Notes: generated by a model not told the origin, from the letters alone. Shown: positions 52,832-64,000, counted from the first letter of the stretch. The stretch is DNA of 64,000 bases from Umezawaea beigongshangensis (GCF_016464305.1 NZ_JAEIOJ010000010.1:1-64000); one strand, 5' to 3'. Program-made: numbers and translations.

Positions 52832-53516
52832 GCGCGACGACTTCTCCGCCGGGCGGCGTCCACTCACCACCAGCGACCTGCTGACCGACTCGACGCCGCA
52901 GCGGCGCGCCGACGAGACCGTCCAGGACGCCACCGGTCAGCCGCGGCACGGCGGCGGAGGCGGCATCGCCGGCGACCGGTCCGACGACTCCGCGCACGAC
53001 CGGGCGCACGACCGCGCACACGACCGGCACGAGCACGAGCGCGCCGACGACGCCGTGGACGTCGACGGCGCACCCCGGCACGACAGCCTCACCGACACCG
53101 ACACCGCCACCGAGATCGACGTCCAGCGGCACGACGGTCACCACGACGACGCGGCGGGCTCCGCCGAGCCGGTGCGCCACGCCGCGCCGGACAGCGGTTC
53201 CACCGACGAGACCGAGACCCGCACGGCGCCCGCCGCCTCCGGACCGGACGAGGCGCTGTTCGGCGACGACGAGATCGAGGGCTTCCGGGGCCGCTGGCGC
53301 GAGTTGCAGACCGACTTCGTGGACAACCCGCGGCAGGCCGTCGAGCGGGCGGACGAACTCGTCGCCGAGGTGGTGCAGAGCCTCGCCACCACCTTCAACG
53401 CCCGCCGGTCCTCCCTGGAGGGTCAGTGGTCCAGGGGTGACGAGGTGCAGACCGAGGACCTGCGGCTGGCGCTGCACCAGTACCGCGCCTTCTTCCAGAA
53501 GCTCCTCGCCGTCTGA
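52824..53516 (+). CDS. Soluble FVDNP-domain protein, partner of the preceding gene
   Basis: Protein of 230 residues, not membrane-bound. The first 145 residues are disordered, His/Asp-rich, and contain the repeated H-D-R-A motif (residues 58-67). The C-terminal domain (153-229) has FRGRWRELQTDFVDNPRQAV, ADELVAEVV and VQTEDLRLALHQYRAFFQKLL, clearly related to the preceding protein. The GTG overlaps that gene by eight bases with gaagggagag upstream. The function is unknown; a stress- or envelope-related role is only a guess. Confidence 0.83.
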   Translation: MSERDDFSAGRRPLTTSDLLTDSTPQRRADETVQDATGQPRHGGGGGIAGDRSDDSAHDRAHDRAHDRHEHERADDAVDVDGAPRHDSLTDTDTATEIDVQRHDGHHDDAAGSAEPVRHAAPDSGSTDETETRTAPAASGPDEALFGDDEIEGFRGRWRELQTDFVDNPRQAVERADELVAEVVQSLATTFNARRSSLEGQWSRGDEVQTEDLRLALHQYRAFFQKLLAV

Positions 53517-53529
53517 CCGGTGACGCACG

Positions 53530-53568
53530 CGGTGCCCCGGCGTTCTCCTGCAGAACTCCGGGGCACCG
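53530..53568. terminator. Bidirectional hairpin terminator
   Basis: Eleven-base arms (53530-53540 and 53558-53568) with an inner GTTCT/AGAAC extension form a long stem between converging genes. Confidence 0.75.
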
Positions 53569-53606
53569 TCTCGTGAGGGCCGCAGCCCGGGAACACCACC
53601 CCGCAC

Positions 53607-53933
53607 TCAGCCGGGAAGTTCGCGGATCTCCATCTCCAGGACCTCGATCTCGTCGGTGACGGCCTCGTCCAGCATCCGGTCGAGCAGCGCGTCGCAGTCG
53701 TGGGTCGTGACGCCGAAGCGCGGCACCTGCTCCCACCAGATCGCGGGGTTGTTCCAGAACGAGCCGGAACCGAGGTCGACACCCGCGAGACAGCGCAGTC
53801 GCAGGTCGTCCTCCGGCAGCGCCCGGACGTGGTCGATGAAGCGCGCCAGCGCCGCCGGTTCGCAGACCGGCACCGCGCCGCAGCCGCGCAAACAGTCCTG
53901 CAGTTCCGCCAGGAACTCCGCCTTGAACGTCAC
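53607..53933 (-). CDS. Small unknown protein downstream of the STAND-PBP gene
   Basis: I do not recognise this 108-residue acidic protein. It is soluble and helical: FKAEFLAELQDCLRGCG near the N-terminus, then LARFIDHVRALPEDDLRL, SGSFWNNPAIWWEQVP, and an acidic C-terminal helix VTDEIEVLEMEIRELPG. The GTG at 53933 is chosen because the helical part begins there. It lies 141 bases after the large gene on the same strand, so a shared transcript is possible but not certain. Confidence 0.6.
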   Translation of the reverse strand: MTFKAEFLAELQDCLRGCGAVPVCEPAALARFIDHVRALPEDDLRLRCLAGVDLGSGSFWNNPAIWWEQVPRFGVTTHDCDALLDRMLDEAVTDEIEVLEMEIRELPG

Positions 53934-54074
53934 GACACACCCCCGCAGGGCCGCGGGCGGGCTCCGACGAGGCCCGCGACACTGAAAATACCTCGCGTGC
54001 AGCGGCCCCACCGCTCGCAAACGGGCGGTGTGTCCGTCCGTTGCCGAAAAGTTTCCCATCCGCGTCCGGTCGCC

Positions 54075-57000
54075 TCAGTACCCGCTCTCGGAGACGTACT
54101 TCGACCGCAGTCCGGCGCCGTCGTCGGTGAGCACGACCTGCTGCACCACCACGAGCTTGTCCACCGGGTCTCCGCCGACGTTCTCCGAGTCCTCCGCGCT
54201 CCTGGCGAACACGATCCGTCCCGCCGCGCCGTCGTAGGACGAGGTCCGCAACGAGCGGAACAGCCGCACGCGGTCGTGCAGCAGCGCCGGGTCCTCGCCC
54301 TGCGACGGCACCCGCACGGCTCGCACGGCGAGCATCACGGCGTCGTGGGCGAGCATGACGTGACCGTTGGGACCGCTGGCGAACGCCGCCCGACCCGCCT
54401 CGGCCTGCTCGGCGCGCGCCAGGTCGTAGTTGATCAGGAACTGCTCGGCCGCCGCGACCCGCGGCCCGCCCGTCCCCTGCGTCCGGCCGAAGGTCGTGAA
54501 GTACAGCTTCTGGTCCACCAGCCGGGCGATGTGGTCGAGGTCGTCGTAGTCGACCGTCTCCAGCTGCGACAGGTCGTCCCCGCCCAGGACCGCGGGCGAG
54601 CCGCCGCACTCGGTCCTCGTCAGCTCCGCCACCAGCACGGCCAGCTCGCTCGCCCTGCCGGTGTAGAGGATCAGCGGTGACGGGGCGGAGCCGTCCAGGG
54701 CGGAGGCCTCGCACACGGTGCGCACCACGCGCAGCAGCGACTGCCGCACGTCGACCGCGCCCGTCTCGTAGGCCTGGTTCGTCGTCGACAGCAGCACGCC
54801 GTCGGTCCGGCGCCTGATGGCGTCGAGGACGCTCTCCTGGAGGTCCCGGCTGTACTCGTCGGCCGCGTCGTAGACGAGGAACGGCCGCTTGTCGCGCAGG
54901 TCCGGCCGCGACGCGACGAAGTCGACCGCGACCTCCCCCTGCCGCCGGTTGGTCGGCGCGGCGCGGAAGAAGTACGCCTTGCCGCTGAAGTCGTTGGCGG
55001 ACAGGGTCGACGCGACGACCGGCACGCCGCTCCAGCCCGAACCGTCCGGGCCGAGGATCTCGGCGGCGGTGAGCGTGCTCGCCCTGCTCTGCCCCATGCC
55101 GGTCACGGCGATCACGGTGGGGTCGGCGCGCGCGAGGTCGCGGATCTGCCGTGCCGCGTCGGGGGCGTAGTCGGCCCGGCCGCCGACGTTGGCCAGCAGC
55201 AGGCGCAGCAGCGGGTTGGCGCGCTTGCCGTCGAGCTGGTTCCACTCGCGCTGCGCCAGGTACGCGCCGCGCAGCTCGTTGACCCCGGCCGACACGTCGC
55301 GGCGGGGGTTCTCCTCGCGCGAGCTGAGCACCGCGGCCACGACGACGGTGACGTAGCGCCGCCCCTCCTTCTCCGCGGCCTCGGCGACGCGCCGGTTCTG
55401 CTCGCCGACGAGCCCGCTGAGCTCCGCGACCTCGATGTCGTCGACGGTGCGCGCCGCCGGGTCGGCCTGCGTGAAGTGGCCGGGCCGGTCGGTCACGCCG
55501 ATGCACTGCCCGTCCACGTCGGACAGACCGAGACCACCGCCGCGCAGCTCCGCGCCGAGCGCAGCGGGGTCGAGCAGGCCGTAGTGCGTGCAGTGGGTGC
55601 TGCTGTGCCAGGCGAACACGGAGCCGTACGCGACGAGGAGCGCCGCCACCGCGCCCGCCGTGGTGCGGCGGATCGCGCCGCGGGGCGGCCACACCCCCGG
55701 GAACCCGTGCTTCGCGCTTCCCAGCGCGTGCGGGGGCAGCGGCGGCGGCGGTTCGGCCGGTGTGCCGTCCTCGACGATCCGCCGCGCCCTGCGGTAGACC
55801 TGGAGCTGCGCGTCGAGCGCGGCGTTGTGGTCGGCGCCCAGCTCGTCCCAGACGCGCAGCGCCTCGCCGTAGACCGACGAGGTGCGGCGCACGGTGCTGG
55901 TGCACGACCGCAGCCCCCACGTGGCCCGCACGGCGTTCTCGATCCGGGCCGTCTCCGGGCTGAAGATCTGCTCGATCCGCCCGTGCAGCACCCGCAGCGC
56001 GACCTCGCGCAGCCCGGTCGGGGCCGTGGCGTCGCGCCCCGGCGGCTGCGGCGCCCGTGCGACGGCCACCACGTCGGCGACCCAGCGGGTGCCGCCCGCC
56101 TCCACGTGCGGTCGCAGCAGGTTCGCCACGTGGTGCACCTCGCCCAGCGCGAGCGAGTGGTACACGACCTCCTGCTGGCGGCCCAGCGTCTCGTACCTGG
56201 CCCGCAGCGCCGCGTGCACGCGCACGTGGGAGAACTCGTCGCTCTCCGGCACCTCGCGCAGCTGGAGCGCCAGCAGGTCGCGCAGCAGGGGGTGCAGCAC
56301 GAAGTGCTCGGTGCCGTCCTCCACGACCCGGTCGACGAAGCTCAGCTCACCCAGCAGCGCCCGCATGCTCTCCACCGACCACTCCGGCGGGAGGAACAGC
56401 CGCAGCGTGGCGGCGTCGAGCCGGCGCGGCGCGGCCAGCCGCCGGAACACGTCCCCGGCCAGCGTCCGCTCGGTCAGCTTCTCGTCCGCGCCGGGGAAGC
56501 GCTGGAGGAACCGCTGGAGCAGGTACTCGCGGACGGTGGCGTCCTGCGGCGCCGCGGTCTCGTCCAGCGGCAGCCGCTCGTCGAACAGCGAGCGCACGGA
56601 CGGCACGACCTGGTCGCGCTGGAAGGCGTGCTCCGCGAGCTGCACGGCCAGCCGGACGGCGAGCGGGTGGCCGTGCGTCACCTCCTGCACCTCGTCGACC
56701 AGTGCCTCGGTCTCCACGGTGCTGTGGCGGGAGCGGTTCCACTCGGCGAGGAACTGGCGGGTGTGCTCGATGCGGAAGGGCGCCAGCCGCACGGTCAGGA
56801 AGGCCGCCCCGTGGTGGCCGTCCCGACCGGCCTCGCGCGCGAACCGCTCGCGCCAGGTGTCGTGGTCGGGCGCGGGCACCTGCGTCTGCAGGCCGGGTCC
56901 GGCCTGCTTGGTCGCGACGACCAGCAGCGGCACGTGCGGGTTGGCGAGCTTCGCCCCGGCGAGCACGGTGAGGAAGTCGCCGTCGTCCGCACGCGTGCCG

Positions 57001-57833
57001 GGACGGCGCGGTGGCAGGAACGTGTCCACGCCGGTGAGCAGGTCGGCGCCGTCCACCAGCAGGACGCAGTTCATCCTGCGGTGGCGGCGGAACCGGTAGG
57101 CGGAGGCGATGTCGGCCAGGAACGCGTCGACCAGCAGCCGGTCGAGCTGCCGCAGCCCCCAGCGCTCGCCGTTCAGCACGATCTGCCACGTCGTGGTGAC
57201 GGCCGAGTCCACCCCTCCCCCGAGGCCGTCGGACAGCACGCGCCCGGCCTCCCGGTCGTACCAGCTCAGCGCACGGGCGAAGCTCGGCCCGGCGAGCAGG
57301 AACCGCAGCGGCGCCGGTGCGACGACCGCGAGCGCCAGCAGGCGGTTCAGCAGCGGACGCAGCAGCCGCGCCCAGCCCTGCGCCGGGGGGACGGTGTCGA
57401 CGGCGGTGGCGGTGGCCTCGGTGACGGCGCGCAGGCTCGTCATGCGCTGGGCGACGAGTTCGCGGGCGCGCCGGTGCGGCTGGGTCTGCTCGTCCGGATC
57501 GACCGCCGTGGTCATGGCCAGCCGGACGAGTTCGCAGCGGGGCAGCTGCATCCGGCCGAACTGCGGGTGCGAGTAGGCGCGCAGCTGGCCCACGACGACG
57601 TCGAGGATGTCCCTGACGGAGTGCGAGCCCGCGCGGTCGACGTCGACCCGCGCGACCGGTGCCTCGCCGTAGCGCCGCTTCACGTGGTCCAGCAGCGCGG
57701 TCTTGCCGCTGCCGCCGGGCCCGAGCGCGACGACGATCGGCAGCGGCTGCCGCGTCCTGCGGTCGACCAGCGTCTCGATCAGGCCGGTGATGTCCTCCCG
57801 GCCCACGAGTCCCGTTCCCGGTTCCAGTGCCAC
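54075..57833 (-). CDS. STAND-like NTPase fused to a transmembrane type I ligand-binding domain
   Basis: Large protein of 1252 residues. The N-terminal part is a STAND/AP-ATPase-like NTPase: GLVGREDITGLIETLV, P-loop GPGGSGKT (38-45), Walker B-like VLLVDGADLL (257-266), LVVATK (304-309) and the GxP-type motif HGHPLAV (387-393). Helical repeats may follow to about 690. One transmembrane helix (about 724-743) is preceded by Arg-Arg, so the NTPase should be inside. From about 826 to the end lies a type I periplasmic-binding fold (VVVAAVLSSREENPRRDVSAG, VIAVTGMGQSRAS, FLVYDAADEYSRDL), outside. It looks like a one-protein receptor that couples an outside ligand to an inside NTPase. Ligand and output are unknown. 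The GTG start precedes GREDI. Confidence 0.85.
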   Translation of the reverse strand: MALEPGTGLVGREDITGLIETLVDRRTRQPLPIVVALGPGGSGKTALLDHVKRRYGEAPVARVDVDRAGSHSVRDILDVVVGQLRAYSHPQFGRMQLPRCELVRLAMTTAVDPDEQTQPHRRARELVAQRMTSLRAVTEATATAVDTVPPAQGWARLLRPLLNRLLALAVVAPAPLRFLLAGPSFARALSWYDREAGRVLSDGLGGGVDSAVTTTWQIVLNGERWGLRQLDRLLVDAFLADIASAYRFRRHRRMNCVLLVDGADLLTGVDTFLPPRRPGTRADDGDFLTVLAGAKLANPHVPLLVVATKQAGPGLQTQVPAPDHDTWRERFAREAGRDGHHGAAFLTVRLAPFRIEHTRQFLAEWNRSRHSTVETEALVDEVQEVTHGHPLAVRLAVQLAEHAFQRDQVVPSVRSLFDERLPLDETAAPQDATVREYLLQRFLQRFPGADEKLTERTLAGDVFRRLAAPRRLDAATLRLFLPPEWSVESMRALLGELSFVDRVVEDGTEHFVLHPLLRDLLALQLREVPESDEFSHVRVHAALRARYETLGRQQEVVYHSLALGEVHHVANLLRPHVEAGGTRWVADVVAVARAPQPPGRDATAPTGLREVALRVLHGRIEQIFSPETARIENAVRATWGLRSCTSTVRRTSSVYGEALRVWDELGADHNAALDAQLQVYRRARRIVEDGTPAEPPPPLPPHALGSAKHGFPGVWPPRGAIRRTTAGAVAALLVAYGSVFAWHSSTHCTHYGLLDPAALGAELRGGGLGLSDVDGQCIGVTDRPGHFTQADPAARTVDDIEVAELSGLVGEQNRRVAEAAEKEGRRYVTVVVAAVLSSREENPRRDVSAGVNELRGAYLAQREWNQLDGKRANPLLRLLLANVGGRADYAPDAARQIRDLARADPTVIAVTGMGQSRASTLTAAEILGPDGSGWSGVPVVASTLSANDFSGKAYFFRAAPTNRRQGEVAVDFVASRPDLRDKRPFLVYDAADEYSRDLQESVLDAIRRRTDGVLLSTTNQAYETGAVDVRQSLLRVVRTVCEASALDGSAPSPLILYTGRASELAVLVAELTRTECGGSPAVLGGDDLSQLETVDYDDLDHIARLVDQKLYFTTFGRTQGTGGPRVAAAEQFLINYDLARAEQAEAGRAAFASGPNGHVMLAHDAVMLAVRAVRVPSQGEDPALLHDRVRLFRSLRTSSYDGAAGRIVFARSAEDSENVGGDPVDKLVVVQQVVLTDDGAGLRSKYVSESGY

Positions 57834-57866
57834 GTGTCGCCCCCCCGGTGATCCCCCACCCCGTCC

Positions 57867-57895
57867 GACGAGCACGCGCGGGAACGAGTTCCCGC
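57867..57895 (-). promoter_or_regulatory. Palindrome and ECF-like promoter before the STAND-PBP gene
   Basis: GCGGGAAC-GA-GTTCCCGC (57878-57895) is a perfect palindrome. On the minus strand its GGGAAC (plus 57888-57893) is followed after 17 bases by CGTC (plus 57867-57870), a weak ECF-type pair. Transcription would start about 27 bases before the GTG. Confidence 0.35.
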
Positions 57896-57950
57896 AACGG
57901 TCACCGCGAACGGGTGATTCGGGCTCACCCCCGGCCGGTGCGACCGCGGG

Positions 57951-60626
<2,676 letters not shown>

Positions 60627-60651
60627 CACGGGTGTCTCCTGTCCCACGACG

Positions 60652-61827
60652 TCAGTCCCTGGGGTCGTCCGGGTCGAGGCCGTGCAGCGGGTAGACCGCC
60701 CTGCGGGTCTCCCGCACGGACTCGTCGACCGGCTGCTCGGCGTCACCGCCCCACGGCTCGTGCCGAGGATCGCACCCGTCGGTCATCGACGCGGGAAGGG
60801 GCCGGTCGGGGGCGATGCGCGAGGCGTGCGCCACCCACTCCGCCGGCAGCGGCGTCTCCGGGTCCAGATCCCGGTCGAGCACCGTGGCCAGCAGGTGCGT
60901 CCACGAGCGCGGCACCACCCGCAGCAGCTCGTACCCGCCGCCGCCCAGCGCGAGCCACCGGCCACCTGCGTGGGTCTCCGCCAGGTCCCGCAGCGCGCGG
61001 TAGATCGCCCGGTGGCCGTCCACCGACAGCGACAGGTCCGCCAGCGGGTCCTCGCGGTGGCTGTCCACCCCGCACTGGGTGACCAGCACCTGCGGACGGA
61101 ACTCGGCGAGCAGGGAGGGCACCACGGCGTGGAACGCGCGCAGCCACGCGGCGTCGCGGGTGCGGGGCGGCACCGGCAGGTTCACCGAGGTGCCCTCCGC
61201 GCCCGGTCCACCGGTCTCGCGGGCCCAGCCGGTGCCCGGCCACAGCGACAGGGGGTTCTGGTGCACCGAGATCGTGAGCACCCGCGGGTCGTCGTAGAAC
61301 GCGGCCTGCACGCCGTCGCCGTGGTGCACGTCGACGTCGACGTAGGCGACGCGGTCGACGCCGTGGTCCAGCAGCCAGTGGATCGCCACGGCGCAGTCGT
61401 TGTAGACGCAGAAGCCCGACGCGTGGTCCCGCATGGCGTGGTGCAGGCCACCCGCGATGCTGATCGCGCGGTCGGCCTCACCGGAGGCGATGCGCGCCGC
61501 CGCGGCGAGCGAACCGCCCACGACCAGCGACGACGCCTCGTGCATCCGCTCGAAGACGGGGTTGTCCGCGGTGCCGAGCCCGTGGCCGACGTCCCAGCCC
61601 GCGGTCGGCGCGGCCTGCACGGCGTTGAGGTAGGCCGGGTCGTGCACGCGCTCCACGTCGGTGGCCGACGCGGGGAGCGCGCCGAGCAGCGGGACGCCGT
61701 CCAGCACGCCGAGGGCCGTCGCCAGCCTGATCGTCAGGTCGAGCCGCACCGGGTTCAGCGGGTGGTCCGCGCCCAGGTCGTACCCGAGGAAGGACTCGTC
61801 CCAGACCACCGCGGCTGCCTTGCCCAT
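60652..61827 (-). CDS. acuC: AcuC-type histone-deacetylase-family lysine deacetylase
   Basis: Zinc-dependent deacetylase of 391 residues. Catalytic motifs are GGLHHAMRDHASGFC with the His pair, YVDVDVHHGDGVQAAF with the zinc Asp and His, and LALGGGGYELL. AcuC in Bacillus removes acetyl groups from acetyl-CoA synthetase to activate it. The gene is in an operon with the acetyltransferase. The ATG at 61827 has TAGGTT seven bases upstream on the minus strand and no ribosome site, close to the leaderless pattern seen elsewhere. Confidence 0.93.
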   Translation of the reverse strand: MGKAAAVVWDESFLGYDLGADHPLNPVRLDLTIRLATALGVLDGVPLLGALPASATDVERVHDPAYLNAVQAAPTAGWDVGHGLGTADNPVFERMHEASSLVVGGSLAAAARIASGEADRAISIAGGLHHAMRDHASGFCVYNDCAVAIHWLLDHGVDRVAYVDVDVHHGDGVQAAFYDDPRVLTISVHQNPLSLWPGTGWARETGGPGAEGTSVNLPVPPRTRDAAWLRAFHAVVPSLLAEFRPQVLVTQCGVDSHREDPLADLSLSVDGHRAIYRALRDLAETHAGGRWLALGGGGYELLRVVPRSWTHLLATVLDRDLDPETPLPAEWVAHASRIAPDRPLPASMTDGCDPRHEPWGGDAEQPVDESVRETRRAVYPLHGLDPDDPRD

Positions 61828-61964
61828 GACCGCCAACCTACCCGGGTGCTCGCGGCGTCGTCGGTCACAGCTCGGTCGCCGTCCGCGTGCCGCCGCCGGA
61901 CGCCACCTACAGTCTCGTCACGCCGCGGGGGAACCGCGCGCGTGAACGAGAGGTCAGAGGACAC

Positions 61965-62591
61965 ATGCAACGACGACTGGCGGTCACCACGGCCGTGCTC
62001 TCCACCGCACTGACCCTCGGCCTGGCCGCGTGCGCCCAGCAGGTCGGCGGCTCGCCGGTCGCGGCGCCCGGCGCGCGCGCCTCCGCGGAGCCGAGCGTCA
62101 CGAAGTCGTCGTCGCCGAGGGCCACCCGCTCGTCCGCCGGCGAACCGACGCGCCGGACCGTCTCCTCGGTGACCCCGCCGCCCGCCGGCGGTTCCGGCGA
62201 GGTGCGCATCGCCAAGCAGAAGAAGACCGAGGGCTTCGACGACTGCGCCCTGGTGACGCCCGCCGACGTCGAGACCGCCACCGGCGGCACGATCGACTCC
62301 GCCGAGGGGTGCGTGCTGAGCACCGAGAACCCCAGCACCGTGATCCTCGCCTCCGTCACCTTCGCCGAGCTCGCCGGTGACGGCGACAAGAAGAACCTGG
62401 AGGTCGGCGGCAACACGGCCGTGCAGACCGAGCAGGACGGCCGGTGCAGCGTCATGGTCCACCTGACCGACGACCCCGACGCGATCACGCCCGCCTACCT
62501 CGTCGCGGTGACCGAGTTCGACGACGTCGACAGCTGCGGGATCGCGCTGAAGCTGGTCCAGACCGGGTTCGACAAGATCCCGGACGCCTGA
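61965..62591 (+). CDS. Lipoprotein, DUF3558-like
   Basis: Exported lipoprotein of 208 residues. The signal RRLAVTTAVLSTALTLGLAA ends at the lipobox LAAC. A Ser/Arg/Pro-rich linker is followed by a compact domain with DDCALVTPADVETATGG, EGCVLSTENP, GRCSVMVHL and VDSCGIALKLVQ. Its Cys pairs would form disulfides. The pattern is that of DUF3558-type cell-surface lipoproteins of actinomycetes, function unknown. The ATG has agaggtcagagg upstream. Confidence 0.82.
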   Translation: MQRRLAVTTAVLSTALTLGLAACAQQVGGSPVAAPGARASAEPSVTKSSSPRATRSSAGEPTRRTVSSVTPPPAGGSGEVRIAKQKKTEGFDDCALVTPADVETATGGTIDSAEGCVLSTENPSTVILASVTFAELAGDGDKKNLEVGGNTAVQTEQDGRCSVMVHLTDDPDAITPAYLVAVTEFDDVDSCGIALKLVQTGFDKIPDA

Positions 62592-62631
62592 GCGGCGCGG
62601 GTCGCGGACGACGGACCCGCCCCCGGTCAGG

Positions 62632-63492
62632 TCAGCCGGGGTCGGGACCGGTCACCGCTTCCCTGGCCGGGTCGGCCGCCCAGTTCGACCACGACCCCGC
62701 GTACAGGGCCGCCGGACGTTCCGCCGAGGTCAGCCCGGCCGCCTCCAGCGCCAGCACCACCGACGAGGCCGTGACGCCCGAACCGCAGTAGGCGCCCACC
62801 GGCACCCCGTCGCGCACGCCCAGACCCGCGAAGCGCTCGGCGAGCCGCGCCGAACCGAGCCAGCGTCCGTCCGCGCCGACGTGCCCGGCCGACGGCGCGC
62901 TGACCGCGCCCGGCACGTGCCCGGCCCTCGGGTCGACCGGCTCGACCTCGCCGCGGTAGCGCTGCGCCGCCCGCGCGTCGAGCAGCACGCCCTCGCGGGC
63001 CAGCGCCGCGGCGCCGTCCGCGTCGATCACCGGCATCGCGCCCGGCCGCACCACGACGTCGCCCTCGGCCGGCCTCGGCACCGCCGCGGTGACCGGGCGG
63101 CCCTCGGCGATCCAGCCCTCGAACCCGCCGTCCAGGACGGACACCTCCGCGTGCCCGGCCCACCGCAGCAACCACCAGGCGCGGGCCGCCACCGAACCGT
63201 CCGCCGTGTCGTAGGCCACCACGCGGTCGTCCTCCCGGACCCCCGCGGAGCGCAGCACCCGCTGGAGCCTCACCGGATCGGGGAGCGGATGGCGTCCCCC
63301 CGTTCCGGGCGGATCGGCCAGGTCCACGTCCAGGTCCAGGTAGACGGCGCCGGGAAGGTGCGCGACCTCGTACTCTTGACGTCCCGGGGGACCACCGAGC
63401 CGCCAGCGGACGTCGAGCACGACCGGAGGTCGGGAACCCCCCAGTGCTTCTTCCAGGGCACTGCCACTGATCAAGGGATGCACGAGCACCAT
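62632..63492 (-). CDS. sseA: Tandem-rhodanese sulfurtransferase
   Basis: Thiosulfate or 3-mercaptopyruvate sulfurtransferase of 286 residues with two rhodanese domains. The first has [12 protein letters not shown] and [14 protein letters not shown] and is inactive. The second has [20 protein letters not shown] and the active-site Cys in [11 protein letters not shown]. The loop C-G-S-G-V-T matches the SseA (mercaptopyruvate) type. The ATG at 63492 or the GTG three codons later could be the start. It is divergent from ideR. Confidence 0.92.
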   Translation of the reverse strand: MVLVHPLISGSALEEALGGSRPPVVLDVRWRLGGPPGRQEYEVAHLPGAVYLDLDVDLADPPGTGGRHPLPDPVRLQRVLRSAGVREDDRVVAYDTADGSVAARAWWLLRWAGHAEVSVLDGGFEGWIAEGRPVTAAVPRPAEGDVVVRPGAMPVIDADGAAALAREGVLLDARAAQRYRGEVEPVDPRAGHVPGAVSAPSAGHVGADGRWLGSARLAERFAGLGVRDGVPVGAYCGSGVTASSVVLALEAAGLTSAERPAALYAGSWSNWAADPAREAVTGPDPG

Positions 63493-63553
63493 CCTGCACT
63501 GCCCGCAACCGATCGCCGAACAGATCCGAGAACGACCAGTCGGTGCCTGCGAC

Positions 63554-63559
63554 TAGCAT
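63554..63559 (+). promoter_or_regulatory. -10 element of ideR
   Basis: TAGCAT lies 25 bases before the ideR GTG, with the ribosome site gaaggggagc in between. No clear -35 hexamer is seen. Confidence 0.5.
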
Positions 63560-63584
63560 TGACGCCACACGAAGGGGAGCGGGC

Positions 63585-64000
63585 GTGAACGACCTCATCG
63601 ACACCACGGAGATGTATCTCCGCACCATCTACGAGCTCGAAGAAGAAGGTGTGGTGCCCCTGCGCGCCCGCATCGCGGAGCGACTGGGCCAGAGCGGCCC
63701 GACCGTCAGCCAGACCGTGGGACGCATGGAGCGCGACGGCCTGGTGATCGTCGCCGACGACCGTCACCTCGAACTCACCGACCAGGGCCGCGGCCTGGCC
63801 ATCGCCGTGATGCGCAAGCACCGGCTCGCCGAGCGCCTGCTCGTCGACGTGATCGGGCTGGAGTGGGAGCAGGTGCACAGCGAGGCCTGTCGCTGGGAGC
63901 ACGTCATGAGCGAGGCGGTCGAGCGCAAGCTCGTCAAGCTGCTCGGCAACCCCACCACCTCGCCGTACGGCAACCCCATCCCCGGTCTGGACAAGCTCGG
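63585..64000 (+). CDS. ideR: Iron-dependent regulator IdeR, DtxR family (cut at the window edge)
   Basis: Metal-dependent repressor. The first 138 codons are present and the gene continues past the window. The helix-turn-helix contains [20 protein letters not shown]. The metal ligands match DtxR numbering exactly: Met10, Cys102, Glu105 and His106 for the primary site and His79, Glu83 and His98 for the ancillary site. With iron it would repress siderophore and uptake genes and regulate storage. In M. tuberculosis ideR (Rv2711) follows sigB directly. Confidence 0.96.
   Translation, partial: MNDLIDTTEMYLRTIYELEEEGVVPLRARIAERLGQSGPTVSQTVGRMERDGLVIVADDRHLELTDQGRGLAIAVMRKHRLAERLLVDVIGLEWEQVHSEACRWEHVMSEAVERKLVKLLGNPTTSPYGNPIPGLDKL

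Noticed and set aside
52990-53040. Short repeat of gcgcacgaccg units as a CRISPR-like or satellite array
   Set aside because: The repeats are in frame and encode H-D-R-A in a disordered protein segment; there are no spacers.

Overview
The window is high-GC chromosomal DNA from an actinomycete, most likely a member of the Pseudonocardiales (Saccharothrix, Lentzea or Actinosynnema type). The evidence is the GTG-rich starts, the actinobacteria-only families (DUF3039, DUF3093, DUF3099, DUF3159, DUF3710, DUF4193, DUF6221, DUF7455) and a gene order that follows, from memory, the Mycobacterium tuberculosis block from dxs1 (Rv2682c) through sigA (Rv2703) and sigB (Rv2710) to ideR (Rv2711). No tRNA, rRNA, CRISPR array, transposase or phage gene was seen.

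Layout. 0.2-2.5 kb: a two-component system and a small DUF6221 gene. 2.5-18.1 kb: the conserved core, with dxs, a TrmA/RlmD-type RNA methyltransferase coupled to a KimA-like permease, the ceoB-ceoC potassium-gating pair, DUF3159, an OB-fold protein, an alpha/beta hydrolase, DUF3710, dut, DUF3093, DUF4193, cei, suhB, ppgK and sigA. 18.1-25.6 kb: a DUF7455 protein, a sugar ABC transporter with a ROK repressor, and a DEAD-like helicase. 25.8-33.7 kb: a YihY protein, DUF3039, the pseudouridine catabolic pair psuG-psuK, DUF3099, an unknown protein, a PucR regulator, a methyltransferase and dtd. 33.7-34.9 kb: sigB behind an ECF-type promoter.

34.9-60.6 kb is an accessory block lying between sigB and ideR, which are neighbours in M. 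tuberculosis. It holds an APH-family kinase, a class I fumarase, two paralogous lipoproteins, an oxidative uronate pathway and an ATP-grasp protein. It continues with a flavin monooxygenase and its TetR regulator, a DrrAB-type exporter, an RtcB ligase, two related small proteins, and a 1252-residue protein joining a STAND-like NTPase to an outside type I ligand-binding domain. 60.6-64.0 kb: a GNAT/acyl-CoA-ligase protein acetyltransferase next to an AcuC deacetylase, a lipoprotein, a tandem rhodanese, and ideR running off the right edge.

Working together. Udh, GudD, KdgD and a semialdehyde dehydrogenase would turn hexuronates into 2-oxoglutarate, probably under the local IclR regulator. PsuG and PsuK would take pseudouridine to ribose 5-phosphate and uracil. 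The permease and CeoBC form a likely potassium-uptake neighbourhood. Pat and AcuC would write and erase lysine acetylation. A recurring feature is a -10-like hexamer exactly six bases before the start codon, seen at nine genes, which points to common leaderless transcription. Converging genes are usually separated by perfect or near-perfect hairpins.
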